Assembly: GCA_021732405.1 (NCBI GenBank)
Contig: JAKFVB010000067.1
Location: 1 to 32,651 of the forward strand
Source: Methylotenera sp.
GTDB lineage: Bacteria > Pseudomonadota > Gammaproteobacteria > Burkholderiales > Methylophilaceae
DNA length: 32,651 nucleotides
Direction: 5' to 3'
Part shown: positions 16,541-24,798 of the stretch, piece by piece
How positions within the stretch are numbered: position 1 is the first letter of the stretch
Layout: each line of letters begins with the position of its first letter
Made by a program: the position numbers and the translations under genes
The notes under the pieces: model-generated
What the model was told of the DNA's origin: nothing
Seen by the model: only the letters and a program-made list of their open reading frames with translations
Database searches by the model: none

Positions 16541-17775
16541 AAGGCATGAAATTCCTCAACGCGCTCTTTATCTCCTGCCACATATTTTTTAGAATTCTTG
16601 TCAGTTCTAAAAATAATCGGTTTAGATGCCAAAACTGGATTTTTAGAATCTTCAATCGCTTTTTCAATCAAGTGATGATTAGGTGAAAGAGAGCAAACTG
16701 GGTCGGCACTTTCGGCGTCGCCTGTCAGCAAAAACGCTTGGCAGCGACAGCCACCCAAGTCGTTCATTTTCTCTGGGCAAGTAACACATGGCCCTTTCAT
16801 CCAATCCGTACCGCGGTATTTATTAAAGGCTGGGCTTTCTTTCCAGGCATACTCCAAGCCGCTATCACGCACATTTGGGAAAGCCATGTTTGGCAATACG
16901 CGTGCTGAATGGCACGGCAACACATCGCCGTTGGCGGTAACAATCATAAATACTTCGCCCCAGCCGTTCATGCATTTTTTTGGGCGATCGCCAAAATAAT
17001 CAGGCACCACAAAGAAAATCTTCATTTTGTTACCGACTTTTTGGCGGAATTCGTTAGTAATACGCTCCGCTTCGTCGATTTGTTCTTTTAATGGCATGAG
17101 TTGACTACGATTTACTAGTGACCAACCATAATATTGCGTATTGGCTAATTCAACGTAATCCGCACCTAGCGCTTCTGCCATCTCTAAGATTTCTTTGATA
17201 TGACCGATGTTATAACGGTGTATCACCACATTCAGCACCATTGGGTAACCGTGATTTTTAATCATGGCGGCTACTTTTTTCTTCAATTCAAAGGTTTTGG
17301 TATTGGTAATAAAATTATTAATTTCTTCAGTAATATCGTGCATAGATAACTGAATATGATCTAAACCGCCATCTTTAAAAGCTTGGATGCGTTTTTCAGT
17401 CAAACCAACACCAGAGGTGATTAAGTTGCTGTAATAGCCCAGTTTTTTGGCTTCAATCACAATATCTTCAATATCATCACGCAATAATGGCTCGCCGCCT
17501 GAAATACCCAGTTGAATCGCACCCATTTTGCGTGCATCACGCAAGGCGTTAATCCATTGCTCAGTCGTTAATTCGTTTTGTGTGTGCTTGTCATAATCGG
17601 TTGGGTTATAGCAAAACGCACAATGTAATGGGCAGCGATACGTCACCTCGGCCAGCAACCATAGAGGCTGAGTATGCGTGATATTGGCTGCTACGCCGTT
17701 GTTCTTGGCCTGGACTTGAGCTTCTTTGTGAATCTCTTTTTGTACGACTGATTCACCCAGTGATGTTTGTGTCAT
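16534..17775 (-). CDS. pqqE: PQQ biosynthesis radical SAM protein PqqE
   Basis: The 413-residue enzyme is PqqE, which forms the C-C bond between the Glu and Tyr side chains of the PqqA peptide in the first committed step of PQQ synthesis. The radical SAM cluster motif CPLHCAFC has C48, C52 and C55 (CX3CX2C), followed by the SAM-contact GISGGEPLL. The C-terminal SPASM-type region contains CMNGWGEVFMIVTANGDVLPC, PCVTCPEKMNDLGGCRCQAF and a final DPVCSL, providing the auxiliary clusters. AAGGAG 6-7 nt upstream of the ATG is an excellent ribosome-binding site. The N-terminal ~30 residues are longer and more polar than in some orthologues but otherwise ordinary. Confidence 0.97.
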   Translation of the reverse strand: MTQTSLGESVVQKEIHKEAQVQAKNNGVAANITHTQPLWLLAEVTYRCPLHCAFCYNPTDYDKHTQNELTTEQWINALRDARKMGAIQLGISGGEPLLRDDIEDIVIEAKKLGYYSNLITSGVGLTEKRIQAFKDGGLDHIQLSMHDITEEINNFITNTKTFELKKKVAAMIKNHGYPMVLNVVIHRYNIGHIKEILEMAEALGADYVELANTQYYGWSLVNRSQLMPLKEQIDEAERITNEFRQKVGNKMKIFFVVPDYFGDRPKKCMNGWGEVFMIVTANGDVLPCHSARVLPNMAFPNVRDSGLEYAWKESPAFNKYRGTDWMKGPCVTCPEKMNDLGGCRCQAFLLTGDAESADPVCSLSPNHHLIEKAIEDSKNPVLASKPIIFRTDKNSKKYVAGDKERVEEFHALP

Positions 17776-17788
17776 TTCGCTACTCCTT

Positions 17789-17842
17789 GATAGTGATACT
17801 TAACCATTTTTTTACCTCAATTTTTAAGTACACTTAACTATC
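17789..17842 (-). promoter_or_regulatory. Imperfect inverted repeat abutting the pqqE ribosome-binding site
   Basis: In the 74-bp gap between pqqD and pqqE, 17824-17842 (TTAAGTACACTTAACTATC) is largely complementary to GATAGTGATACTTAA at 17789-17803, with a 4-nt bulge. The 3' arm ends exactly next to the AAGGAG of pqqE (17788-17783). Such a stem could modulate pqqE initiation or stabilise the mRNA between the two genes. No T-run follows, so it is not a standard terminator. Confidence 0.4.
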
Positions 17843-17849
17843 TTATATA

Positions 17850-18158
17850 TTAAATTTTTCTAATCCAAGCCTTGCCATAAGCCATTTCAAACATGCCAAT
17901 AATATCGGCTTCAATATTACTCGCATCAGGAAAAGCCGCTTTTAATTCAGCCACAATATCGCCCACGCTTGCTTTGCCGTCTACGCGCTTAATCACCTCA
18001 CCTGCGCCACCATGTAGCTTGACCATGCCTTCGGGAAAAAGTATCACATAACTTTGCTGCGCCTCCTCCCATTGGAAACGATGGTGTAAAGCAATGGCAA
18101 ATATATCCGAATGCGCAATTTTGGTTTCTTCTGTTTGACTCACTTGTAGGTTTTCCAT
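17850..18158 (-). CDS. pqqD: PQQ biosynthesis peptide chaperone PqqD
   Basis: This 102-residue protein matches PqqD: a winged-helix RRE (RiPP recognition element) fold with HHRFQWEEAQQSYVILFPEGMVKLHGGAGEVIKRVDGKASVGDIVAEL. It binds the PqqA precursor peptide and delivers it to PqqE. Length is normal (family about 90-100). It is a free-standing protein here, not fused to PqqC as in some methylotrophs such as Methylobacterium. It lies 24 bp after pqqC with no strong ribosome-binding site. Confidence 0.95.
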   Translation of the reverse strand: MENLQVSQTEETKIAHSDIFAIALHHRFQWEEAQQSYVILFPEGMVKLHGGAGEVIKRVDGKASVGDIVAELKAAFPDASNIEADIIGMFEMAYGKAWIRKI

Positions 18159-18182
18159 TTGCTTTTGATTTGAATTAAATGT

Positions 18183-18962
18183 TTATTCGAAATTGATGAC
18201 AGGTTGATGAAAATAATCTTTACCATCAACTTTAATATCTACCGTTGAAGCCAACATAATGGAATCAGCAATCACCCATAGCACATTCAATTTAAATTGC
18301 AGAATATCCAAGGCTTTTAGTTGCATCTCGCGTGAGGTACTAAAATAATCAAGTGTTACGCCTAGACCTTGCTCTACATCGCGGCGCGCTTCCGTTAAGC
18401 GTTTTTTAAAATAACTTAAGCCTGATTCATTAATCCACGGATACATTTGCGGCCATGAGCTAATGCGCTGTTGATGAATATGCGGCGCAAATAACTCGGT
18501 TAAACTAGAACATACGGACTCTTGCCAGCTGCGTTGTTTGGCAAAGTTGACATAAGCATCCACAGCAAACTTCACCCCTGGGCTCACTAATTTAAGCGAA
18601 GTGATTTGCTCACGCGTCAACCCAACCGCTTCGCCTAATTGAATCCAAGCCTCAATGCCACCAACTGCTTTTGTACCATCCTCAGCATCAACGCCATCAT
18701 GGTCAGTAATACGTACAATCCATTGTTTCCGCACTTCAACATCATCGCAATTAGAAAGAATCGCTGCGTCTTTCATGGGAATAGAAATTTGATAGTAAAA
18801 GCGATTAGCTACCCAGCATTGCAACTGGTCTTTGGTTAATTTTCCTTCATACATCATCACGTGGAACGGATGATAGATATGATAGCCCTTACCTTTTTCG
18901 CGCAGCTTTTCCTCAAACTCTTCGCGGGTCCAAGGCATATTATCTTTGGTTAATGCATTCAT
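18183..18962 (-). CDS. pqqC: Pyrroloquinoline-quinone synthase PqqC
   Basis: The 259-residue protein is PqqC, the cofactorless oxidase that performs the last ring closure and eight-electron oxidation of AHQQ to PQQ. The all-helical family signatures are present: [16 protein letters not shown] near residues 27-42, [22 protein letters not shown] and [25 protein letters not shown]. Length matches the family (about 250). The ribosome-binding site AGGAG overlaps the end of pqqB, whose stop is 9 bp upstream. It carries no C-terminal PqqD domain. Confidence 0.97.
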   Translation of the reverse strand: MNALTKDNMPWTREEFEEKLREKGKGYHIYHPFHVMMYEGKLTKDQLQCWVANRFYYQISIPMKDAAILSNCDDVEVRKQWIVRITDHDGVDAEDGTKAVGGIEAWIQLGEAVGLTREQITSLKLVSPGVKFAVDAYVNFAKQRSWQESVCSSLTELFAPHIHQQRISSWPQMYPWINESGLSYFKKRLTEARRDVEQGLGVTLDYFSTSREMQLKALDILQFKLNVLWVIADSIMLASTVDIKVDGKDYFHQPVINFE

Positions 18963-18971
18963 TATTTTCTC

Positions 18972-19904
18972 CTACAGGATAATATCCATACCATCATAAG
19001 CCACTTCTATCTTATTCTGGTTCAAAATTGCACGCTCTGCAGAATCCTCACGCAGAATTGGATTAGTATTGTTAATATGAATCAATACTTTGCGCACGGC
19101 TTGACCATTCTTAGGACCAAACTCGTTCAGCTTTTCAATCATACCGCCCTCACCCGATTGTGGATTATGACCAATACTGCGTGCAGTTTTAGTCATTAAA
19201 CCCATATCGATCATTTCGGTGTTGGTCCAAAATGTACCGTCTACCATAATGCAATCTGCTTGCGACATTAGTGGTGGCAAATGCGGCTCAATCTCGCCTA
19301 AACCTGGGCTATACCAGCACTTCTTACCAGTTGATATCTCTTCTATCAAAACACCAATAGTGTCGCCCGGGTGCGGATCGTTACGATGTGGCGAATATGG
19401 TGGTGCGGCACTTTTCAGTGCGACAGCGGTAAATTTTAGATTTGGTACGTTGGGGATTTCAAAAGATGTTTTGCCATCAATTGGAACATCATGGCGATTA
19501 ATGCCGCAATAGTGACCTAAAATATTCAATACTTGGTTACCTGTCGTCAGGTCTTCATAAACCATATCGGTACAATAAATCTCGCGCTTAATTTTACCTT
19601 CGCGCAGCATAAATAAGCCAGTAGTATGGTCAATTTGCGCATCAATCAGCACAATCGCTTGAATACCAGAATCTCTAATATTTCTGCCTGGTTGCAGAGG
19701 TGCGAAGTCTTGAATCTGTTGTAACACATCGGGTGATGCATTAAACAACACCCAATCCACACCATTACCTGAAACACAAATCGAAGACTGCGTGCGTTTA
19801 GTAGCTTTAATCGTGCCTTTGCGTAAACCATCACAATTTGGACAATTACAGTTCCACTGTGGAAAACCACCGCCTGCTGCGGCACCTAAAACGTGAATAT
19901 GCAT
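18972..19904 (-). CDS. pqqB: PQQ biosynthesis protein PqqB (metallo-hydrolase fold)
   Basis: The 310-residue product is PqqB, a metallo-beta-lactamase-fold protein that hydroxylates the crosslinked Glu-Tyr intermediate. The N-terminal VLGAAAGGGFPQWNCNCPNC contains the structural Cys motif, and the conserved IDAQIDHTTGLFMLREG and AADCIMVDGTFWTNTEM-type segments follow. Length matches the family (about 305). The start ATG at 19904 has a short GAG 6 nt upstream. It is separated from pqqA by 168 bp containing a terminator. Confidence 0.96.
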   Translation of the reverse strand: MHIHVLGAAAGGGFPQWNCNCPNCDGLRKGTIKATKRTQSSICVSGNGVDWVLFNASPDVLQQIQDFAPLQPGRNIRDSGIQAIVLIDAQIDHTTGLFMLREGKIKREIYCTDMVYEDLTTGNQVLNILGHYCGINRHDVPIDGKTSFEIPNVPNLKFTAVALKSAAPPYSPHRNDPHPGDTIGVLIEEISTGKKCWYSPGLGEIEPHLPPLMSQADCIMVDGTFWTNTEMIDMGLMTKTARSIGHNPQSGEGGMIEKLNEFGPKNGQAVRKVLIHINNTNPILREDSAERAILNQNKIEVAYDGMDIIL

Positions 19905-19951
19905 GAGACTCTTTACTTAACTAATTAAAAACTAGATTTTACGCTTAAAAA

Positions 19952-20074
19952 AATTAGCTTTTACTTTTTTAAAGTACAAAAAAGGCATGGCTTTTTTTAA
20001 ATTTGAAGACCGCTTTTTTTATACAAAAAAAGGCTGTCTTAAACAGCCTTTCGTTAATCAGCAGAAAGCTAATT
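19952..20074 (-). repeat. 10-bp inverted repeat enclosing the pqqA terminator
   Basis: AATTAGCTTT at 19952-19961 is perfectly complementary to AAAGCTAATT at 20065-20074. The right copy overlaps the pqqA stop codon; the left copy is about 50 bp upstream of the pqqB start. Between them lies the pqqA terminator. In the pqqA-pqqB readthrough transcript the two arms could form an outer stem around it. A 10-bp match in a short AT-rich gap may be chance. Confidence 0.45.
20022..20051 (-). terminator. Intrinsic terminator/attenuator between pqqA and pqqB
   Basis: On the minus strand a 9-bp stem (20051-20043 with 20037-20029, AAAGGCTGT/ACAGCCTTT) with a 5-nt loop leads into a run of seven T. It begins 22 bp after the pqqA stop codon. 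Partial termination here would make pqqA transcripts more abundant than pqqBCDE transcripts, as is known for pqq operons in other bacteria. Confidence 0.85.
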
Positions 20075-20144
20075 ATTTGTTCATTACGTACATTGTTACT
20101 TCAAAGCCAAAACGCATTTCAGTAGCTGCTGGTGTTGTCCACAT
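20073..20144 (-). CDS. pqqA: PQQ precursor peptide PqqA
   Basis: This 23-codon gene is too short for usual gene finding but is clearly the ribosomal precursor of PQQ. The peptide starts MWTTPAATEMRFGFE and ends VTMYVMNK, with the conserved pair Glu15 and Tyr19 in the E-x3-Y spacing that PqqE crosslinks. The ATG at 20144 is preceded by AAGGAA at good spacing. It sits directly upstream of pqqB and is followed by a terminator, which fits the need for excess substrate peptide over the enzymes. Confidence 0.97.
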   Translation of the reverse strand: MWTTPAATEMRFGFEVTMYVMNK

Positions 20145-20231
20145 GATAATTTCCTTAAAGTTAAATGATTTAAAAAATCGCTGTTGCTTTTAATTAGTGC
20201 CACAACGTGAAACGAATTTTGCGCGCTTTTT

Positions 20232-20260
20232 AATTTAAGCAATACTGATAACTTACCCAA
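20232..20260 (-). promoter_or_regulatory. Candidate sigma-70 promoter for pqqA
   Basis: On the minus strand TTGGGT (20260-20255) and TAAATT (20237-20232) are separated by 17 bp, placing the start of transcription near 20225 and giving an ~80-nt leader before pqqA. A small TGATG/CATCA hairpin (20280-20293) lies just upstream, near the end of the DAHP synthase gene. Prediction by consensus only. Confidence 0.35.
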
Positions 20261-20298
20261 ATACTACTAAGTAAATTCATGATGCGGACATCAGCAAT

Positions 20299-21420
20299 CT
20301 AGTCACCAATCTCTTCGCTTAACCGTTTACTCCTGCGCTGGCGAACGGATAAGGCTAAAGCCTCAAGTAAATCAACCGATTCTTGCCAACCCAAGCACGC
20401 ATCCGTAATTGATTGCCCGTATTTAAGCTCACAGCCTGGAGTGTGGTCTTGGCGACCCTCAAACAGATGTGATTCCACCATTAACCCAATAATACGCGCA
20501 TCACCAGCGGCGACTTGCTTGGCAACATCGCGCGCTACTTCATTTTGCTTGCTGTATTGCTTGCTGCTATTGGCATGGCTGCAATCAATCATTAATCTTG
20601 GCGCTAAGCCTGAATTAGCCAGCTGATTGCAAGCATCATCTACGCTGGCCGCATCATAATTAGGTGTTTTACCGCCACGCAAAATCACATGGCAATCTTC
20701 ATTGCCAGTGGTTGAGATGATGGCCGATTGACCTTCTTTGGTTACAGATAAGAAATGATGCGGGCTAGCCGCGGTTTTAATCGCATCAATCGCCACGCGC
20801 ACGCTACCATCTGTGCCATTTTTAAAGCCCACTGGGCAAGATAAACCTGAGGCTAGCTCTCGATGCACTTGTGATTCAGTGGTACGCGCGCCAATGGCGC
20901 CCCAACTGACCAAATCCGCTGTGTATTGTGGCGTAATCGTATCTAAAAACTCGGCACCTGCTGGCACGCCAAGCTCATTTACATCCAGCAAAAATTTACG
21001 TGCAATCTCTAAGCCTTCATTAATAGCATAGCTACCATCCAAGTGCGGGTCATTAATCAAGCCTTTCCAGCCTACTGTTGTGCGTGGTTTTTCAAAATAC
21101 ACACGCATCACAATCAATAAATCGGCCGCTAGGTTTTTGCGCACTTCCAATAAGCGCTGCGCGTATTCCATGCCCGCCTTGGTGTCGTGTATAGAGCAAG
21201 GCCCCACAATCACTAATAATCTATCGTCCGCCTGATGCAATATGCGGTGAATCGCTGCGCGCGTTTGCAGAATATTGTGCGTTGAGTCGGCGCTTTCTTT
21301 TAAGCGGCTTAGTAAGTCAGAAGGCGTGTTTAAAGGCTTGATTTCGCGTATGCGAACATCATCCGTTGCCAGCTTTTCATACGCCAGCTTTTCGTTAATT
21401 AGTTTTTCTTGATCGGTCAT
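20299..21420 (-). CDS. 3-deoxy-7-phosphoheptulonate synthase, class I (DAHP synthase)
   Basis: The 373-residue enzyme is the AroF/AroG/AroH-type DAHP synthase that condenses PEP and erythrose-4-phosphate, the entry to the shikimate pathway. Signatures include LLVIVGPCSIHD, MRVYFEKPRTTVGWKGLINDPHLDGSY, PAGAEFLDTITPQY, WGAIGARTTESQVHRELASGLSCPVGFKNGTDG and MIDCSHANSSK. Length is normal (about 350-360 plus a slightly long N-terminus). Which aromatic amino acid inhibits it cannot be told by eye. It starts 3 bp after hisC ends, so it is the last gene of the gyrA-serC-pheA-hisC unit. Confidence 0.96.
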   Translation of the reverse strand: MTDQEKLINEKLAYEKLATDDVRIREIKPLNTPSDLLSRLKESADSTHNILQTRAAIHRILHQADDRLLVIVGPCSIHDTKAGMEYAQRLLEVRKNLAADLLIVMRVYFEKPRTTVGWKGLINDPHLDGSYAINEGLEIARKFLLDVNELGVPAGAEFLDTITPQYTADLVSWGAIGARTTESQVHRELASGLSCPVGFKNGTDGSVRVAIDAIKTAASPHHFLSVTKEGQSAIISTTGNEDCHVILRGGKTPNYDAASVDDACNQLANSGLAPRLMIDCSHANSSKQYSKQNEVARDVAKQVAAGDARIIGLMVESHLFEGRQDHTPGCELKYGQSITDACLGWQESVDLLEALALSVRQRRSKRLSEEIGD

Positions 21421-21423
21421 TTT

Positions 21424-22524
21424 TTACTTTTTTATAATCTGCGCTAATACGTTTAAAAAGCGAGCATTTTCACTGAATAAGCCAATGCTCACGCGCAAAT
21501 AGTCGGGCATTTCATAATTGGCAATTGGGCGCACAATCACGCCATTTTTTAATAATTGCTGATTCACAAGAGCAGCATGTTCAATCTTAAAACTAATAAA
21601 ATTAGCAAACGAAGGTATATAAGTTAAGCCTAAAGCCTTTAAGCCTTGTGCGATTTGCACCATACCAGCCTGATTTAAGGCATAGCTACGCTCAACAAAA
21701 TCGTCATCTGCCAAACTAGCAATGGCCGCCGCCTGCGCTACATTATTCACATTAAAAGGCTGGCGCACGCGGTTAAGCATATCGGCAACGTTGGCATGCA
21801 TCAAGCCAAAACCGATACGCAAACCTGCCAAGCCATAAGCCTTAGAAAAGGTGCGCGAAATAATCAGGTTATCAAACTGACTTAACCAATTAATTGCCTC
21901 GGATTTATGATGAGCCGATAAATACTCGTCGTAGGCTTCATCCACTACTACCAATACGCTTTTTGGTACTTGTTGTAAAAAGGCTTTTAAAGCATCTTTG
22001 GCAATTAAAGTACCAGTTGGATTATTGGGGTTAGCAATAAATATCAAGCGCGTGTTTGGTGTTATCGCTTTTAAAAAAGCGTCTAAATCGTGTGCAAAAT
22101 CTTTTGCAGGCACTACTACACCAGTAGCACCCACTGCTTGCGTGACTAGTGGATAAACCGCAAAGGCATGTTGAGAATAAATCGCTTCGCAACCTGCATG
22201 CAAGAATGCTCTGGCAGCAAGTTCTAGAATATCATTTGAGCCATTGCCAAATACAATCTGGTTGAGCGCCACATTGAATTTTTGCGCCACCACTTGGCGT
22301 AGCGCAAAACTATTTCCATCTGGATAACGCGCAATATCGTAAATAGCATCTTCAATAGCCATTTGCGCTTTGGGGCTAATGCCAAGCGGGTTTTCATTAG
22401 AAGCTAATTTAACAATATCGGCCTCATTTAAACCCATTTCACGCGCAAGCTCACTAATCGGCTTGCCACCTTGGTAAGGGGCAATGGCGCGAATATAATC
22501 GGGCGCTAAATGATGGATATTCAT
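21424..22524 (-). CDS. hisC: Histidinol-phosphate aminotransferase (HisC-type)
   Basis: The 366-residue class-I/II PLP aminotransferase has the HisC layout: LASNENPLG near residue 40, DGNSFALRQVVAQKF, IFIANPNNPTGTLI, VVVDEAYDEY and the PLP lysine in SRTFSKAYGLAGLRIGF. HisC-type enzymes act on imidazole acetol phosphate, and in clusters with pheA the same family often transaminates aromatic keto acids or prephenate. Here it lies between pheA and a DAHP synthase, not in a his operon, so an aromatic amino acid role is likely. Genome context elsewhere would decide whether a second hisC exists. Confidence 0.92.
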   Translation of the reverse strand: MNIHHLAPDYIRAIAPYQGGKPISELAREMGLNEADIVKLASNENPLGISPKAQMAIEDAIYDIARYPDGNSFALRQVVAQKFNVALNQIVFGNGSNDILELAARAFLHAGCEAIYSQHAFAVYPLVTQAVGATGVVVPAKDFAHDLDAFLKAITPNTRLIFIANPNNPTGTLIAKDALKAFLQQVPKSVLVVVDEAYDEYLSAHHKSEAINWLSQFDNLIISRTFSKAYGLAGLRIGFGLMHANVADMLNRVRQPFNVNNVAQAAAIASLADDDFVERSYALNQAGMVQIAQGLKALGLTYIPSFANFISFKIEHAALVNQQLLKNGVIVRPIANYEMPDYLRVSIGLFSENARFLNVLAQIIKK

Positions 22525-22597
22525 ACAAAAAACCTATTAACTTAAACAATAATTTTTAAATGACGGTATTTAAACTAAATTACTTAGACTAAAGTGC

Positions 22598-23680
22598 TTA
22601 AACCACAGCCACAGGATAAGAGCCCAGCACTTTTAAGAAAGATGCGCGCTGCTCGCAATCCTGCAAGGCCGTTTTTACCTTTTCATCCAACTGATGGCCT
22701 TCAATATCCACATAGAACACATAATCCCACAAGCCTTGTTTAGAAGGCCTAGACTCAAACTTGGTCATACTGACACCGTGACGTGAAAGCGGTTCTAACA
22801 ATTCCACCATTGCACCTGGTTTATTTTGCGAAGTCATGACTACTGATGTCTTATCATGCCCAGATGGCGCAACTTCATGCTTACCCAACACTAAAAAGCG
22901 CGTGGTATTTTTTGGGTCATCTTCAATATTTTCGGCCAGTACATTCAGGTTGAACAGTTCCGCAGCACGCTTGCTGGCAATCGCCGCCGCAAAAGTATTG
23001 TCGGTTGAAACCAAGTTGTGAATCATTTGTGCGGCATAGGCGTTGCTGGTTACAGGCTCACGTTGTGCGCGTGCTAAGTTTTTATTCAGCCACTCATGGC
23101 ATTGCGATAAAGATTGGCTGTGCGAAAACACATGCTGGATTTTAGTAATATCGGTTTGTTTTGAAAGTAAACAGTGATGAATCGGCAACGTAATTTCGCC
23201 ACAGACTTTAAGTGTGCTTTCAAGTAATAAATCCAAGGTTAGGCCAATCGCGCCTTCGGTTGAGTTTTCTACTGGCACCACGCCATAATCCGCCTGCCCT
23301 GCTTCTAAAGTGCGAAACACCTCATCAATACTGGCACACACTACTGCGCTACGACCTAACCCAAACTGCTTAAGCGCGGCTTCTTCACTATAGGTGCCCA
23401 ATGGCCCTAAAAAGGCGATAGAAAGCTCTTTTTCCAGCGCACGGCAATTTGACATCACACCACGAAAAATATGGCTAATCGCCTCTGCCGATAGCGGGCC
23501 TTGGTTATTGGCTTGCAGACGGCGCAACACTTGTGCTTCACGCTCTGGGCGGTAAATCACGCCATCGTCTTTTAAGCTGCCAATGGTACGCGCCAATGCC
23601 GCGCGCTCATTCACCAGCTTTAATATCTGCTCGTCAATGGCGTCTATCTGGTCTCTGTGCTGTTTTAATTGTTCACTCAT
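22598..23680 (-). CDS. pheA: Bifunctional chorismate mutase/prephenate dehydratase (P-protein)
   Basis: The 360-residue protein has three parts: an AroQ chorismate mutase helix bundle (residues 1-90, IDAIDEQILKLVNERAALA and YRPEREAQVLRRL), a prephenate dehydratase domain (about 95-275, FLGPLGTYSEEAA through NTTRFLVLG) and a C-terminal ACT domain with PGAMVELLEPLSRHGVSMTKFESRPSK that binds phenylalanine for feedback inhibition. It converts chorismate to phenylpyruvate. Length is normal. The start is 21 bp after serC, with GAGGA upstream. Confidence 0.97.
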   Translation of the reverse strand: MSEQLKQHRDQIDAIDEQILKLVNERAALARTIGSLKDDGVIYRPEREAQVLRRLQANNQGPLSAEAISHIFRGVMSNCRALEKELSIAFLGPLGTYSEEAALKQFGLGRSAVVCASIDEVFRTLEAGQADYGVVPVENSTEGAIGLTLDLLLESTLKVCGEITLPIHHCLLSKQTDITKIQHVFSHSQSLSQCHEWLNKNLARAQREPVTSNAYAAQMIHNLVSTDNTFAAAIASKRAAELFNLNVLAENIEDDPKNTTRFLVLGKHEVAPSGHDKTSVVMTSQNKPGAMVELLEPLSRHGVSMTKFESRPSKQGLWDYVFYVDIEGHQLDEKVKTALQDCEQRASFLKVLGSYPVAVV

Positions 23681-23701
23681 GTCTTATAAAAGTGTCCTCA
23701 A

Positions 23702-24778
23702 TTAATGGTTGCTTGCAAATTGCTGCATATAATCAACCAGCGCTTGCACGCCCTCAATCGGCATGGCGTTATACATACTGGCACGCATGCCACCCACAAT
23801 ACGGTGGCCTTTTAATTGCAATAAACCTTGCGCTTCAGCGCCTTTTAAAAAAGCGTCATTTAAAGATTCGTCACGTAATCTAAACGGAATATTCATACGT
23901 GAGCGATTATTTAAGGCAATGTTATTGCTGTAAAAATCGCTATTATCGACATAATCATAAAACAAATTGGCTTTGGCTATATTTTTCTGCTCAATCGCCG
24001 CCACGCCACCTTGCTCCAATAACCATTCAAAAACCAGCCCCGCAATATAGATGCTGTAAGTTGCTGGTGTATTAATCATGCTTTGATTTTCGGCCTGCGT
24101 TTTCCAGTTAAACACCGCAGGTGTCAGCTTTGATGCGCTACCCAATAAATCTTCGCGCACAATCACAATACATAAACCTGCTGGGCCGATATTTTTTTGC
24201 GCGCCACCGTAAATCACACCAAACTTACTCACATCAATTGGGCGCGACAAAATATGCGACGACATGTCAGCCACAATTGGCACATCACCTGCATTAAGAA
24301 TTCCATCAAACTCAACACCGTTAATGGTTTCATTGGTGCAAATATGCACATAAGCGGCATCTTTATTTAGTTGCCAGCTTTTAAAGTCGGGCACATGCGT
24401 AAAACCAGATTGCTCGGTATTACAGGCAATATCAATTTGACCATAAGCGCGCGCATCTTCAACGCTACGTTTGCTCCAAGCGCCAGTCACTGCGTAATCT
24501 GCACTTTTTCCGTTGAGTAAATTTAAAGGAATCATTGCGTTTTCCGCGATGGCGCCGCCCTGCAAAAACAACACTTTATAGTTGCTTGGAATTGCCAACA
24601 AAGTGCGCAAATCAGCTTCTGTTTTTTCTAAAATGCTGGTGAACTCTTTGCCACGATGCGACATTTCCATCACAGACATGCCGCTACCATGCCAATCCAG
24701 CATCTCCGCTTGCGCACGCTCTAACACGGCTTTTGGCAGAACCGCAGGGCCTGCTGAAAAGTTAAATATTTTTTTCAT
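23702..24778 (-). CDS. serC: Phosphoserine aminotransferase
   Basis: The 358-residue PLP enzyme is SerC, which transaminates 3-phosphohydroxypyruvate to phosphoserine (and an analogous pyridoxal precursor). The N-terminal [33 protein letters not shown] and the PLP lysine region [27 protein letters not shown] are diagnostic, as is the C-terminal [20 protein letters not shown]. It starts 20 bp after gyrA ends, matching the common gyrA-serC-pheA order of betaproteobacteria. Confidence 0.97.
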   Translation of the reverse strand: MKKIFNFSAGPAVLPKAVLERAQAEMLDWHGSGMSVMEMSHRGKEFTSILEKTEADLRTLLAIPSNYKVLFLQGGAIAENAMIPLNLLNGKSADYAVTGAWSKRSVEDARAYGQIDIACNTEQSGFTHVPDFKSWQLNKDAAYVHICTNETINGVEFDGILNAGDVPIVADMSSHILSRPIDVSKFGVIYGGAQKNIGPAGLCIVIVREDLLGSASKLTPAVFNWKTQAENQSMINTPATYSIYIAGLVFEWLLEQGGVAAIEQKNIAKANLFYDYVDNSDFYSNNIALNNRSRMNIPFRLRDESLNDAFLKGAEAQGLLQLKGHRIVGGMRASMYNAMPIEGVQALVDYMQQFASNH

Positions 24779-24798
24779 ACCATTAATTTTTAATATTG

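Noticed and set aside
19962-19976. TACTTT/AAAGTA mini-hairpin before pqqB as a second terminator
   Set aside because: Stem is only 6 A/T-rich base pairs with a 3-nt loop and no T-run on the transcribed strand.
19987-20193. Plus-strand open frame of 68 codons opposite pqqA
   Set aside because: It runs through the pqqA terminator and gene on the other strand, and its protein has no family features; it is a shadow of pqqA.
20186-20202. Possible sigma-54 promoter upstream of pqqA: TGGCAC on the minus strand followed by GC
   Set aside because: The GG-to-GC spacing is 14 instead of the required 12, and no TTGC element is in place.
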